6,437 nucleotides of DNA, from positions 1 to 6,437 of the forward strand of contig JAIDMU010000168.1 of the NCBI GenBank assembly GCA_029050415.1, in the 5' to 3' direction. A program made the translations under genes and the position numbers. The DNA comes from Malacoplasma sp. (lineage in GTDB: Bacteria; Bacillota_I; Bacilli_A; Mycoplasmatales; Mycoplasmoidaceae). The notes beneath the pieces were generated by a model. The model had not been told where the DNA came from, searched no databases, and saw nothing but the letters and a program-made list of their open reading frames with translations. Of this stretch, positions 1 through 6,437 are shown one piece after another (position 1 is the stretch's first letter; every line of letters begins with the position of its first letter).

Positions 1-65
1 CCCTTTTTTTTTTTAATTTACCGGCCCCCACCGCTTTTAACACGGTTTATATCTTGGGCTGGGTC
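1..65. other. GC-rich window edge between poly-T runs, origin unclear
   Basis: The stretch from about 21 to 65 is more than half G+C, while the following 300 bases are extremely AT-rich. It is bounded by T runs at 4-14 and 67-75. One forward frame stays open from 3 to a TAA at 123-125 and would read as a hydrophobic C-terminal tail of about 40 residues, with TGA as Trp just before the stop. A second frame is also open to a TAA at 127-129, so frame openness proves nothing. It could be the tail of an upstream membrane protein, a second chimeric end, or low-quality contig-end sequence. No product is assigned. Confidence 0.4.
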
Positions 66-125
66 ATTTTTTTTTACTTTAATTCCCTATTGCTGGTTTT
101 TCATATGTTTATATTTGATTGATAA

Positions 126-365
126 TTAATTTATTAATAGTTTATTATTTTTGTCTTTTTCTTTTTTAAATGAATTTAATTTTATTTACTTTTTTTCAAA
201 TGATGGTTTTATTTTAAGAACTATTGTTGTTTTTGCAATCAATTTTATTTACATAAATATTTTTGGGTTTTGTTTTAATTCTTATTTTAAAAAAATAATA
301 AAATTTTAATGTTTTATTAAAAAGAACAATAAATATAAACTTTCTAATTTAATAAATTAAGGTTG
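126..365. other. AT-rich intergenic region without a supportable gene
   Basis: No reading frame on either strand gives a credible protein, even with TGA read as Trp. The best candidates are hydrophobic peptides of about 15 residues (for example ATG at 170) or AT-biased frames without a start. No tRNA-like fold was seen. It contains a 12-base direct repeat (178-189 and 241-252) and an AT-only inverted repeat at 296-319; both could arise by chance at this composition. It is best read as the spacer upstream of rpsO. Confidence 0.6.
296..319 (-). repeat. AT-only inverted repeat, weak terminator-like on the minus strand
   Basis: TAATAAAA (296-303) and TTTTATTA (312-319) are exact reverse complements with an 8-base loop. 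On the minus strand the second arm is followed by a run of T (complement of 289-295), which resembles an intrinsic terminator. The stem has no G or C, and no minus-strand gene is visible for it to terminate, so chance is a serious alternative. Confidence 0.25.
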
Positions 366-374
366 TGGTATAAA
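366..374 (+). promoter_or_regulatory. Candidate extended -10 promoter of rpsO
   Basis: TG-n-TATAAA at 366-374 matches an extended -10 element. No good -35 hexamer lies 16-18 bases upstream, which extended -10 promoters tolerate. Transcription would start near 381, giving a leader of about 85 bases that contains the structured element at 393-461. The -10 lies in an exact inverted repeat (TATAAATA 369-376, TATTTATA 382-389, 5-base loop), which might be an operator or a consequence of base composition. Confidence 0.45.
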
Positions 375-392
375 TATTAGGTATTTATAAAT

Positions 393-461
393 ATGAAAAT
401 GTTTCATTTTAATTTTCCGATGTGAAGTAGCATTTTCATTATTGTTTTATGGAAGGAAAAT
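393..461 (+). promoter_or_regulatory. Structured rpsO leader, candidate S15 autoregulatory element
   Basis: ATGAAAATG (393-401) is exactly complementary to CATTTTCAT (431-439), extendable by a G-U and an A-U pair to 11 pairs. In its loop, ATTTTCC (412-418) is exactly complementary to GGAAAAT (455-461), which overlaps the Shine-Dalgarno region GGAAGGA (451-457). The two helices together form an H-type pseudoknot that would hide the ribosome-binding site. Competing hairpins exist: AAAATG (396-401) with CATTTT (405-410), and GAAAAT (395-400) with ATTTTC (412-417). S15 is known to repress its own mRNA through leader structures in several bacteria, including a pseudoknot in E. coli. That this leader does so is inference from pairing and position. 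Confidence 0.5.
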
Positions 462-467
462 ATTTAT

Positions 468-740
468 ATGGCAATTAGTCAAGAATTAAAAGCAAGTTTA
501 ATTAAAAAATTTGGTGGTGACTCAAAAAATACAGGAAAAGTAGAAGTGCAAATAGCTATTCTAACTGCTGAAATTGAATCTTTAACTAAACACATAGTTA
601 GCAATAAAAAAGATCAAATTTCTAAAAGAGGATTGTTTCAAAAAGTTTCTAAAAGAAGAAGTTTATTATCTTATTTAAAAAATGTTGATATAGTTAGATA
701 TCGTCAAATTTTAAAAGATTTAGAAATTAGAGGAAATTAA
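468..740 (+). CDS. rpsO: 30S ribosomal protein S15
   Basis: S15 is a primary-binding small-subunit protein that contacts 16S rRNA at the helix 20-21-22 junction and forms an intersubunit bridge. The 90-residue product has the usual family length (88-90) and is recognisable throughout: a TG-x-x-EVQIA segment near residues 22-30, the rRNA-contact region around His42, Asp49 and Ser52, the S-K-R-G-L and K-R-R-S-L-L-S-Y-L helices, and a basic C-terminus ending R-G-N. The normally strongly conserved D-H-H-S reads D-Q-I-S here, a modest divergence. GGAAGGA (451-457) sits about 10 bases before the ATG and sets the start. The gene has its own leader and a terminator just downstream, so it is probably a separate transcription unit. 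There are no in-frame TGA codons. Confidence 0.96.
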   Translation: MAISQELKASLIKKFGGDSKNTGKVEVQIAILTAEIESLTKHIVSNKKDQISKRGLFQKVSKRRSLLSYLKNVDIVRYRQILKDLEIRGN

Positions 741-743
741 AAT

Positions 744-776
744 AAAATCCTGTTTAAAACAGGGTTTTGTTGTTTA
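744..776 (+). terminator. Intrinsic terminator after rpsO
   Basis: AAAATCCTGTT (744-754) pairs with AACAGGGTTTT (758-768) over 11 positions, including one T-G wobble, around a 3-base loop. It is followed by a T-rich but interrupted tail (GTTGTTT). It lies four bases after the rpsO stop and ends only about 10 bases before the leuS start codon, so leuS expression must involve read-through or a nearly leaderless transcript. Confidence 0.8.
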
Positions 777-786
777 ATAATTAATT

Positions 787-3189
787 ATGTACAACCATAA
801 TTTAATTGAAAAAAAGTGAAGAAAAATTTGAAAAGATAACAACTTATACAGTTTTAAAGAAGATTTAAATAAACCTAAATTTTATGCTTTAGATATGTTT
901 CCTTATCCTAGTGGGGCTGGATTGCATGTTGGGCATGTTAAAAGTTATACACCAACTGATGCTTTATCTAGGTATAAAAGATTTAAGGGATTTTGTGTTT
1001 TACATCCAATAGGTTGAGATGCATTTGGTTTGCCAGCTGAACAATTTGCTTTAACTAATCAAACACACCCTGATGGATTTACTGATAGAAATATTGCTAA
1101 TTTTAAAAACCAAATTGAACAACTTGGTTTTTCATTTGATACAAATAAAGAAGTTAATACAACAGATTCCAAATTTTATAAATGAACACAATGAATTTTT
1201 ATTCAACTTTATAAAAAAGGGTTAGCTGAAATAAAAGACATTGATGTTAATTGATGTCCACAATTGGGAACAGTTTTAGCAAATGAAGAAGTTTTAACTG
1301 ATGATAAAGGAAATAAAGTTTCAGAACGTGGAAAGTTTCCAGTGGTTAAAAAACCAATGAAACAATGAATTTTAAAAATCACAAAATATGCTGAAAGACT
1401 AATAGATGATTTAGATGAAGTTAATTGATCAATTGGTTTAAAAAACATTCAAAGAAAATGGATAGGAAAATCAATTGGTGCAAATGTTAAATTTCAACTC
1501 AAAAATAAAAATGAATTCATTCAAGTTTTTACTTCAAGACCAGATACAATTTTTGGTGTTTCATTTTTAGCTTTAAGTTTAGATCATCACCTTGTACAAC
1601 AAGAAAAAGCAACAAATAAAAATTTATTAAACTTTTTAAATAGAATGCAGTCTTTAAAAGATTATGAAAGAAATTCAGCTAATGCAAAAAAAGAAGGAAT
1701 TAAACTAGATATAGAAGCAATTCATCCAATTACTAAAAAAACTATTCCAGTTTATGTTTGTAATTATGTTTTATCAAATTATGGAGATGGAGCAATAATG
1801 GGAGTTCCAGCTGGAGATAAAAGAGATTATGAATTTGCAAAGGAATTAGGATTAGAAATAATAAATATTTTTGAAGACCAAAAATTACCTTGTGAAGATG
1901 AAAATGTAAAATTAATAAATTCTGATTTTTTAAATGGTTTAGATAGTAATCAAGCAATTGAAAAAATGGTTAATTATTTAGAAAAAAATAATATTGGAAA
2001 AAAACAAGTTAATTTCAAACTAAAAGATTGATTATTTAGCAGACAAAGATATTGGGGTGAACCTTTCCCGGTTTTATATGATGAAAAAGGCAATATTTTA
2101 ATTGATGAAAATTTACCTTTAGTTTTACCAAAAACAAATAATATTAAACCAAGTGGAGATGGAAGATCACCACTTGCTAATTTAACTGAATGAGTTAATG
2201 TAAAAATTGGTGATAAGTTATATAAAAGAGAAACTAACACAATGCCACAATGAGCTGGTTCTTGTTGGTACTATTTAGCATATTTACTAAAAAACAATGA
2301 TGATTACATTCCTTTAAATTCAAAACAAGCTTATAAAATATTTGAACGATGACTACCAGTAGATGTTTATATAGGTGGTCAAGAACATGCTGTTTTGCAC
2401 TTACTATATTCACGGTTCTGACATAAATTTTTATATGATATTAAAATTGTTCCAACTAAAGAACCTTTTTATGAGATTGTTAACCAAGGTATGCTTTTAT
2501 ACAATGGTGAAAAAATGTCTAAATCAAAAGGGAATGTAGTAAATCCAAGTGATGTTGTTGTTTCCCATGGAGCTGATGCTTTGCGATTATACATTATGTT
2601 TATGGGGCCTTTAACAGCATCACTTCCATGAGAAGATAGTGGAATTGATGGAATTTATAAATGAGTGCAAAGAGTTTATCGTTTATTTGAAACTAAACCA
2701 ATAGATAAAGATTTTAAAAATTTAGAGCTAGAAAAAAAATATCATCAATTTATTAAAAAAGTATCTGAATTTATTGAGAAATTAGATTTTAATTTAGCAA
2801 TATCTGAAATGATGATATTTGTCAATGAATGCTATAAATATGACAAATTAAATTATGAATACATGCAAAGTTTTTGTATTGTTTTAAGTTGCTTTGCCCC
2901 TTTTATTAGTGAAGAAATAAATGCTGAATTTTTAAAAAATAAAAATTTCATTTCACAAAATGAATGACCAAAATACGATCATTCAAAAATAGTTGAAACA
3001 CTAATTAAACTACCAATTCAAATTAACGGAAAAATTCGTGAAGTTTTAGAGATTAATGTTGGATTAAGTGAAAAAGAAATTTTAAACTTAGCAACAAATA
3101 ATGAAAAAATAAAAACATGAATTAATAATAAACAAATTATTAAACACATCTATGTTGAAAATAAAATTCTGAATTTAATTATTAAATAA
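787..3189 (+). CDS. leuS: Leucyl-tRNA synthetase
   Basis: Class I synthetase that charges tRNA-Leu with leucine in the cytoplasm. Reading TGA as Trp gives one open frame of 800 residues, the normal length for the bacterial 800-residue type. In order: the N-terminal [17 protein letters not shown] block with the HIGH-type motif HVGH at 47-50; a full CP1 editing insertion (roughly 225-415) with TSRPDT at 249-254 and [13 protein letters not shown] from 339; a catalytic-core tryptophan motif near YWGEPFP; KMSKS at 576-580; a helical anticodon-binding domain; and a C-terminal domain with QINGKIRE. The editing motif has Gly343 where His is usual (HD to GD); Asp344 and Asp347 are kept. The start is fixed by an in-frame TAA at 778-780 and by alignment of the N-terminus with Bacillus-type enzymes. 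No Shine-Dalgarno sequence is visible. It leads a leuS-rpmG-aminopeptidase cluster. Seventeen Trp codons are TGA and three TGG. Confidence 0.97.
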
Positions 3190-3225
3190 TCAGATAAAAT
3201 TATTATTAGTCTTAAGGAGTAACAT

Positions 3226-3387
3226 ATGGCTGTAAAAAGAAGTATTAGACTTGAATGCAATGAGTGTAAAGAAATTAATTATTTAACTTTTAAAAACTCA
3301 AAAAAACATCCAGAAAAATTGGAACTTAACAAATATTGTTCAAGATGTAGAAAAGCACAAGTTCATAAAGAAACAAAAAAGAAATAA
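3226..3387 (+). CDS. rpmG: 50S ribosomal protein L33, zinc-binding form
   Basis: Small large-subunit ribosomal protein located near the E site. The 53-residue product starts [11 protein letters not shown] and contains two Cys pairs, C11-x-x-C14 and C38-x-x-C41, the zinc-ribbon ligands of the C+ type of L33, followed by a lysine-rich tail ending ETKKK. Length and pattern match the family. A strong Shine-Dalgarno AAGGAG (3214-3219) lies six bases before the ATG. It sits 36 bases after leuS and 37 before the aminopeptidase with no good terminator on either side, so co-transcription is likely. Many Firmicutes and mollicutes carry both zinc and zinc-free L33 copies; a second copy elsewhere in this genome is possible but not visible here. 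Confidence 0.95.
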   Translation: MAVKRSIRLECNECKEINYLTFKNSKKHPEKLELNKYCSRCRKAQVHKETKKK

Positions 3388-3424
3388 ATTTATTTATATT
3401 TTAAAAAAATAAAGGAGACTTAGT

Positions 3425-4480
3425 ATGTCATATAAAACAGAACTAGTTAAATATGCACTAGAAATTAACAAAGCTGATGCTTTTTTAATTGCTTCAGATA
3501 CTAACCGTTTTTGGATCTCAGAATTTAGTTCATCAGCAGGTTATGTAATTGCAACAAAAAAAATAGTTTATTTGTTTTTAGATAAAAGATATTACCAAAA
3601 AGCAATAGACACAATTAATGACATTGATATTAAAATAGTTTGCTTTACTTCTAAAAATCAAATTTTAGAATGTTTAAAAGAAAATGATGTAAAAACATTA
3701 ATGGTTGAAAAAGAATATTTTTCATTTGATGATTATCTTTTTGTTAAAAATTCTATTAAAAACATAATTAATTTTCCAAGTGATGTTTTAAGAATTCAAA
3801 AAACAGAATATGAAATTTTTAACATTCAAAGAGCAGTTGATATAACTTGTGAAACATTAAACTGAATACAAAACCAAAACTTAATTGGCTTAGCAGAAAT
3901 TGAAGTTGCAAATATGGTAGCATGTCATATGTTAGAATTGGGTGCTGCTAAAAATTCATTTGATACAATTGTTGCTAGCGGGAAAAATGGTGCTTATCCT
4001 CATCATCGACCAACTAAAAAAGTAATAGAAGATAATGAATTTGTAACTGTTGATATGGGATGTATTTATAATGGCTATTGTTCAGATGTAACAAGAACTT
4101 TTCCAATTGGTTTCCCCCCTGATTTGCTAATAGATGCTTATAAGGCTGTTTATCATTCAAATTCATTAGGAATTGAAAAAGCAACTTATAAATCTATTGG
4201 TAAAGATGTTGATAAAGTTTGTCGTGATACAATTGCTTCTTATGGATTTAAAGACTATTTTGTTCATGGAACTGGACATGGAGTTGGAATTAATGTTCAT
4301 GAATTACCAAATGTTGCTCCATCATATGAAGGAAAATTAGAAAACAATTCAATTGTTACTATTGAACCTGGAATTTACATTCCAGATCTTGGTGGAATTA
4401 GAATTGAAGATATGGTTTTAGTTAAAAAAGAAGGCTCTATTTTAATGACAGAAAAAGGAAAGCGTTGAATTTTTAACTAG
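3425..4480 (+). CDS. pepP: M24B metallopeptidase, Xaa-Pro aminopeptidase type
   Basis: Cytoplasmic two-metal aminopeptidase expected to remove N-terminal residues preceding proline, recycling peptides in an organism that imports much of its amino acid supply. It is 351 residues once TGA codons at 3863-3865 and 4466-4468 are read as Trp; the frame ends at TAG 4478-4480. Residues 1 to about 130 form a creatinase-like N-terminal domain, with the S-D-T-N-R-F-W and LDKRYYQKA segments typical of mollicute PepP. The rest is the pita-bread catalytic domain. All five expected metal ligands are visible: Asp210 (VDMG), Asp221 (SDVTRTF), His285 (HGTGHGVG), Glu314 (IEPGIY) and Glu328 (RIEDMV). His281 and His292 match the accessory histidines. 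AAAGGAG (3411-3417) lies seven bases before the ATG. There is no signal peptide. Prolidase is the alternative; the N-terminal domain and length do not fully separate the two. Confidence 0.92.
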
Positions 4481-4507
4481 ATAAAAATAAAGTAATAAAA
4501 AATTATC

Positions 4508-4549
4508 AAAGAATTTAGTATTTTATGCTGAATTCTTTTTTATTTATTT
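4508..4549 (+). terminator. Intrinsic terminator ending the leuS cluster
   Basis: AAAGAATTTAG (4508-4518) pairs with CTGAATTCTTT (4528-4538) over 11 positions, with one T-G wobble, and can extend by two pairs into the loop. A T-rich tail follows directly. It lies 27 bases after the aminopeptidase stop and separates that cluster from the aldehyde dehydrogenase. Confidence 0.85.
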
Positions 4550-4552
4550 CTT

Positions 4553-4558
4553 TATAAT
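4553..4558 (+). promoter_or_regulatory. Candidate -10 box for the aldehyde dehydrogenase gene
   Basis: A perfect TATAAT lies just after the terminator T tract and would start a leader of about 60 bases before the ATG at 4624. No convincing -35 lies 17 bases upstream. A second possibility is TTGTAT (4569-4574) with TAATAG (4593-4598), spaced 18 bases. In DNA this AT-rich, TATAAT occurs often by chance, so support comes mainly from its position between a terminator and a gene. Confidence 0.35.
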
Positions 4559-4623
4559 AAGCAATTTCTTGTATGATAAATATAAGTTTTAATAATAGAT
4601 ATAAATATAGTTAGGAAAAAGTT

Positions 4624-6009
4624 ATGAGCAATTCTGTTGTTAATTCAATAAAACAGGTTGAAAAATTTTTGGAAGATAAAAAGGATGATCAATTTCTTTT
4701 ATTGAATGTTACTAGAATTGAAATTCTAAAAAAAATTCATAGTTGAATTTCAAATAATACTGATGAAATAATTAATAGTTTAAAAAGTGATTTAAATAAA
4801 TCTGAAATAGAAACATTGCTTTCTGAAATTTATATAGTTTTAAATCAAATTACTTTTTACATTAAAAAAATAAATAAATTTTTTAAAGAAAAAAAAGTTA
4901 AAAATAATGGTTTTTTGAGTTTGGGTTCAACAGGGTATGTTACTTATAAACCATTGGGAACAACTTTAATAGTTGGACCTTTTAATTATCCATTTCATTT
5001 AATTGTTTTGCCTTTGATCACAAATATTGCTGCAGGAAATTATTCAATTTTAAAAAATTCACCAAAAGCTTTTAATACTAGTAGAGTGATTTTAAAAATG
5101 ATTCAAGAATTAAATATAGGAAATATTATTTGTTTTTTGGATGAAAACTCTGATAAAGAATTTCTTTTTGATGTTCTTTCTAAGAAACCAGATTTGTTGT
5201 TTTATACAGGTGGGAAAAGTTTTGGAGATGAATTAAAAAGACAAGCAAATTTAAATGATGTTAAAGTTATTTTAGAATTGGGTTCAGCATCTGTAGTTAT
5301 TGTTGATGAGTCTGCTGATATTCAGTTAACTGCTAAAAGAATAGTTTGGGGAAAACTTTTTAATTTAGGTCAAACATGCATTGCACCAAATTCAATTTTT
5401 TGTGATGAAAAAGTTATAGACAAATTAATTAGTGCTATTAATTTTGAATTAACAACTCAGTATGATTTAGAAAAATTTGAATTTGTAAAATTAATTGATT
5501 CTAGTGCATTAGATAAAATAGTTAATTTGGTTAAAAATTTAACAGGAACTGATTTAGAATTTGATAAAGCAAATTTAAGAATTAAACCTACTTTAATAAA
5601 AGTTCAAGATAGTAATCCAATTTTATTTGAAGAAATTTTTGGTCCTGTTTTATTTATTTCATCTTTTAAAAATTTAACTGATTTTTGTAAAAAATATAAA
5701 AATAAAATTAATGGCAGTTTAACTTTATACATTTTTTCAAACAATCAATATAATATCAAAAATGTTTCAAATAATTTTCAATATGGATCATTAGGAGTAA
5801 ATGAAGTTTTATTACAAGCTTCAAATATTCATTTACCATTTGGTGGAATTAAAGCTAGTGGAATGGGTCGTTATCATGGTTTATTTGGTTTAGCAGAATT
5901 TAGCAATCAAGTTGCAATTTTAAAAGGTTCAAAAAAAGATAAAAGTTATAGATATTTTAATAAAATTTTAAAATATAAAAGTTTAATTAAAATGTTTGCA
6001 AAAAAATAA
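4624..6009 (+). CDS. NAD(P)-dependent aldehyde dehydrogenase, class 3-like
   Basis: Expected to oxidise an aldehyde to the acid with NAD(P); the substrate cannot be read from the sequence. The true start is ATG 4624, preceded by AGGAAAAA (from 4613). The TGA at 4744-4746 is Trp41, so an ORF caller using the standard code finds only the later ATG at 4816. The product is 461 residues, normal for ALDH3-like enzymes, which lack the longer N-terminus of classes 1 and 2. Motifs: GPFNYPF with Asn121; the cofactor-loop TGG near 196; general-base Glu218 in LELGS; nucleophile Cys252 in GQTCIAPN; EEIFGP at 336-341; LPFGGIKASGMGRYHG from about 404. ELGSAS departs from the usual ELGGKS. The basic C-terminus (KYKSLIKMFAKK) could touch membrane, which is speculative. 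It follows a strong terminator and is probably its own unit. Confidence 0.92.
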
Positions 6010-6016
6010 ATATTAT

Positions 6017-6109
6017 ATGAATGATAGATTACAAAAAAAATGAGAAAGATTTTCAAAGTTTTTTTCAATTGATAAAAAAAACAAAAATAATATAAAAAAA
6101 AATACCATA
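6017..6109 (+). CDS. Possible 5' fragment of an unidentified mollicute gene, cut at the join
   Basis: Seven bases after the dehydrogenase stop, an ATG opens a frame with a TGA-coded Trp (6041-6043) and reads MNDRLQKKWERFSKFF followed by a Lys/Asn-rich stretch. It is hydrophilic with no recognised domain. No Shine-Dalgarno sequence is clear, and another ATG at 6021 opens a competing 24-codon frame ending at a TAA at 6093-6095. The frame continues beyond about 6110 only as an out-of-frame reading of the GC-rich DNA, so the fragment is taken to end at the composition change. Its reality is uncertain. Confidence 0.3.
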
Positions 6110-6122
6110 AAAGGGGAGGGGG
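6090..6122. other. Composition breakpoint, probable chimeric join
   Basis: Left of this interval the DNA is almost entirely A and T with runs of A and uses TGA for Trp. Right of about 6110 it is roughly half G+C and encodes a protein of another phylum. The join cannot be placed to a base because the A-rich sequence at 6067-6112 would fit either side. No tRNA, integrase, insertion-sequence end or direct repeat marks the boundary, which favours an assembly or ligation artefact over integration. Confidence 0.75.
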
Positions 6123-6437
6123 ATGCGTTGGATAAAGGTGGGGAGATCAATACAGAAGCGAAGTTTCTTGCAAGAGATATATGATTGTTTTATGAAGCGG
6201 GTTGTGGCTGTGATGCTTATGTGCATTGCGGCGACTGCCGGCACGCATATACCGGCGCAGGAGGTGGTGGAGGATAATGACAGCGCGACGAGAGTAATAC
6301 CCGCAGTGAAAGGTACTTCACCACGCAACTATCAAGAGCTGACGGGTAAGACGCCGGCGATAGACCTGCGAAATCCTGATAATGTGGAGGTGGTGACGGA
6401 ATATGATTATGAAAGGGATGTGTATGTGATACATACC
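6123..6437 (+). CDS. sprA: N-terminus of a SprA/Sov-like type IX secretion translocon protein (partial)
   Basis: Open for 105 codons to the window edge with no stop, using TGG for Trp and GC-rich codons unlike all genes to the left. A hydrophobic signal peptide begins at the internal Met24 (MKRVVAVMLMCIAATAG, then HIPAQ), so the real start may be ATG 6192, with 6123 giving an extended n-region. The mature part has Y-Q-E-L-T-G-K-T-P-A-I-D-L-R-N-P-D-N-V followed by T-E-Y-D-Y-E-R-D-V-Y-V-I-H-T. This resembles the opening of Bacteroidota SprA, where a 'DL+-P-N' segment precedes an 'EYD...Y.V' strand. SprA is a very large outer-membrane barrel of about 2,400 residues, so only a few percent is here. 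The assignment rests on recalled family pattern over a short stretch; another Bacteroidota exported protein is possible. Confidence 0.6.
   Translation, partial: MRWIKVGRSIQKRSFLQEIYDCFMKRVVAVMLMCIAATAGTHIPAQEVVEDNDSATRVIPAVKGTSPRNYQELTGKTPAIDLRNPDNVEVVTEYDYERDVYVIHT

Noticed and set aside
1209..1448. Minus-strand open frame inside leuS
   Set aside because: It is antisense to well-conserved LeuRS sequence, has no recognisable domain, and is a by-product of AT-rich coding DNA. The same applies to minus-strand frames at 1742-1957 and 1974-2240.
3388..3424. Terminator between rpmG and the aminopeptidase gene (TTTATTT/AAATAAA pairing)
   Set aside because: The stem is AT-only, is not followed by a T tract, and runs into the Shine-Dalgarno sequence of the next gene.
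3425..4480. Aminopeptidase as a gene broken by internal stops
   Set aside because: Both apparent stops are TGA in a code-4 genome, the frame is unchanged across them, and all five metal ligands are intact.
6017..6277. One continuous code-4 protein from the mollicute side through the breakpoint to TAA 6275
   Set aside because: Past about 6110 this frame yields a Gly/Cys-rich, low-complexity reading, while the other frame gives a clean signal peptide and a SprA-like sequence. It is an accidental open frame.
6065..6328. Minus-strand 87-codon open frame at the right end
   Set aside because: It crosses the composition breakpoint and lies opposite the signal-peptide protein reading on the plus strand. 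Its C-terminus is just antisense A-rich DNA.
6123..6437. Recent horizontal transfer of sprA into a mollicute
   Set aside because: The product needs an outer membrane and partner secretion proteins, codon use is unadapted, and there is no mobile-element boundary. A chimera is the simpler explanation.
1..6437. CRISPR arrays, tRNA or rRNA genes, insertion sequences, phage or defence genes
   Set aside because: None was seen on either strand: no regularly spaced repeats, no cloverleaf-like segments with a T-loop consensus, and no transposase or integrase motifs.

Overview
Most of the window (about 66 to 6100) is chromosomal DNA from a mollicute (Mycoplasma, Mesoplasma or Spiroplasma type). It is very AT-rich, and TGA is read as tryptophan inside every larger gene except rpsO and rpmG. 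leuS alone has 17 in-frame TGA codons at Trp positions against 3 TGG. This is genetic code 4, so under the standard code leuS, the peptidase and the aldehyde dehydrogenase look falsely broken. Phytoplasmas are unlikely because they do not use this code. The sequence does not let me name a genus.

Layout: (1) 1-65 is an odd GC-rich edge flanked by poly-T runs. (2) 66-365 is extremely AT-rich DNA with no gene I can support. (3) rpsO (S15, 468-740) is preceded by an extended -10 promoter and a structured leader whose loop can pair with the Shine-Dalgarno region, and is followed by a strong terminator. (4) leuS (787-3189), rpmG (3226-3387) and a pepP-type M24 aminopeptidase (3425-4480) lie on one strand with gaps of 36-37 bases and end at a second strong terminator. 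(5) An ALDH3-like aldehyde dehydrogenase (4624-6009) forms its own unit. (6) The probable start of another mollicute gene (from 6017) is cut off. (7) From about 6110 the DNA abruptly becomes roughly half G+C and encodes the N-terminus of a SprA-like protein of Bacteroidota type, with a signal peptide, running off the window end.

The mollicute genes are mainly translation functions (ribosomal proteins S15 and L33, leucyl-tRNA synthetase), plus a peptidase that can release amino acids from peptides and a detoxifying or metabolic dehydrogenase. SprA is the outer-membrane translocon of the type IX secretion system and makes no sense in a wall-less cell with no outer membrane. The right end is therefore most likely a chimeric assembly join from a mixed community such as a gut, not a real neighbour. 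I see no new multi-gene system here. The best biological lead is the candidate S15 autoregulatory pseudoknot; the most important practical one is the chimera.
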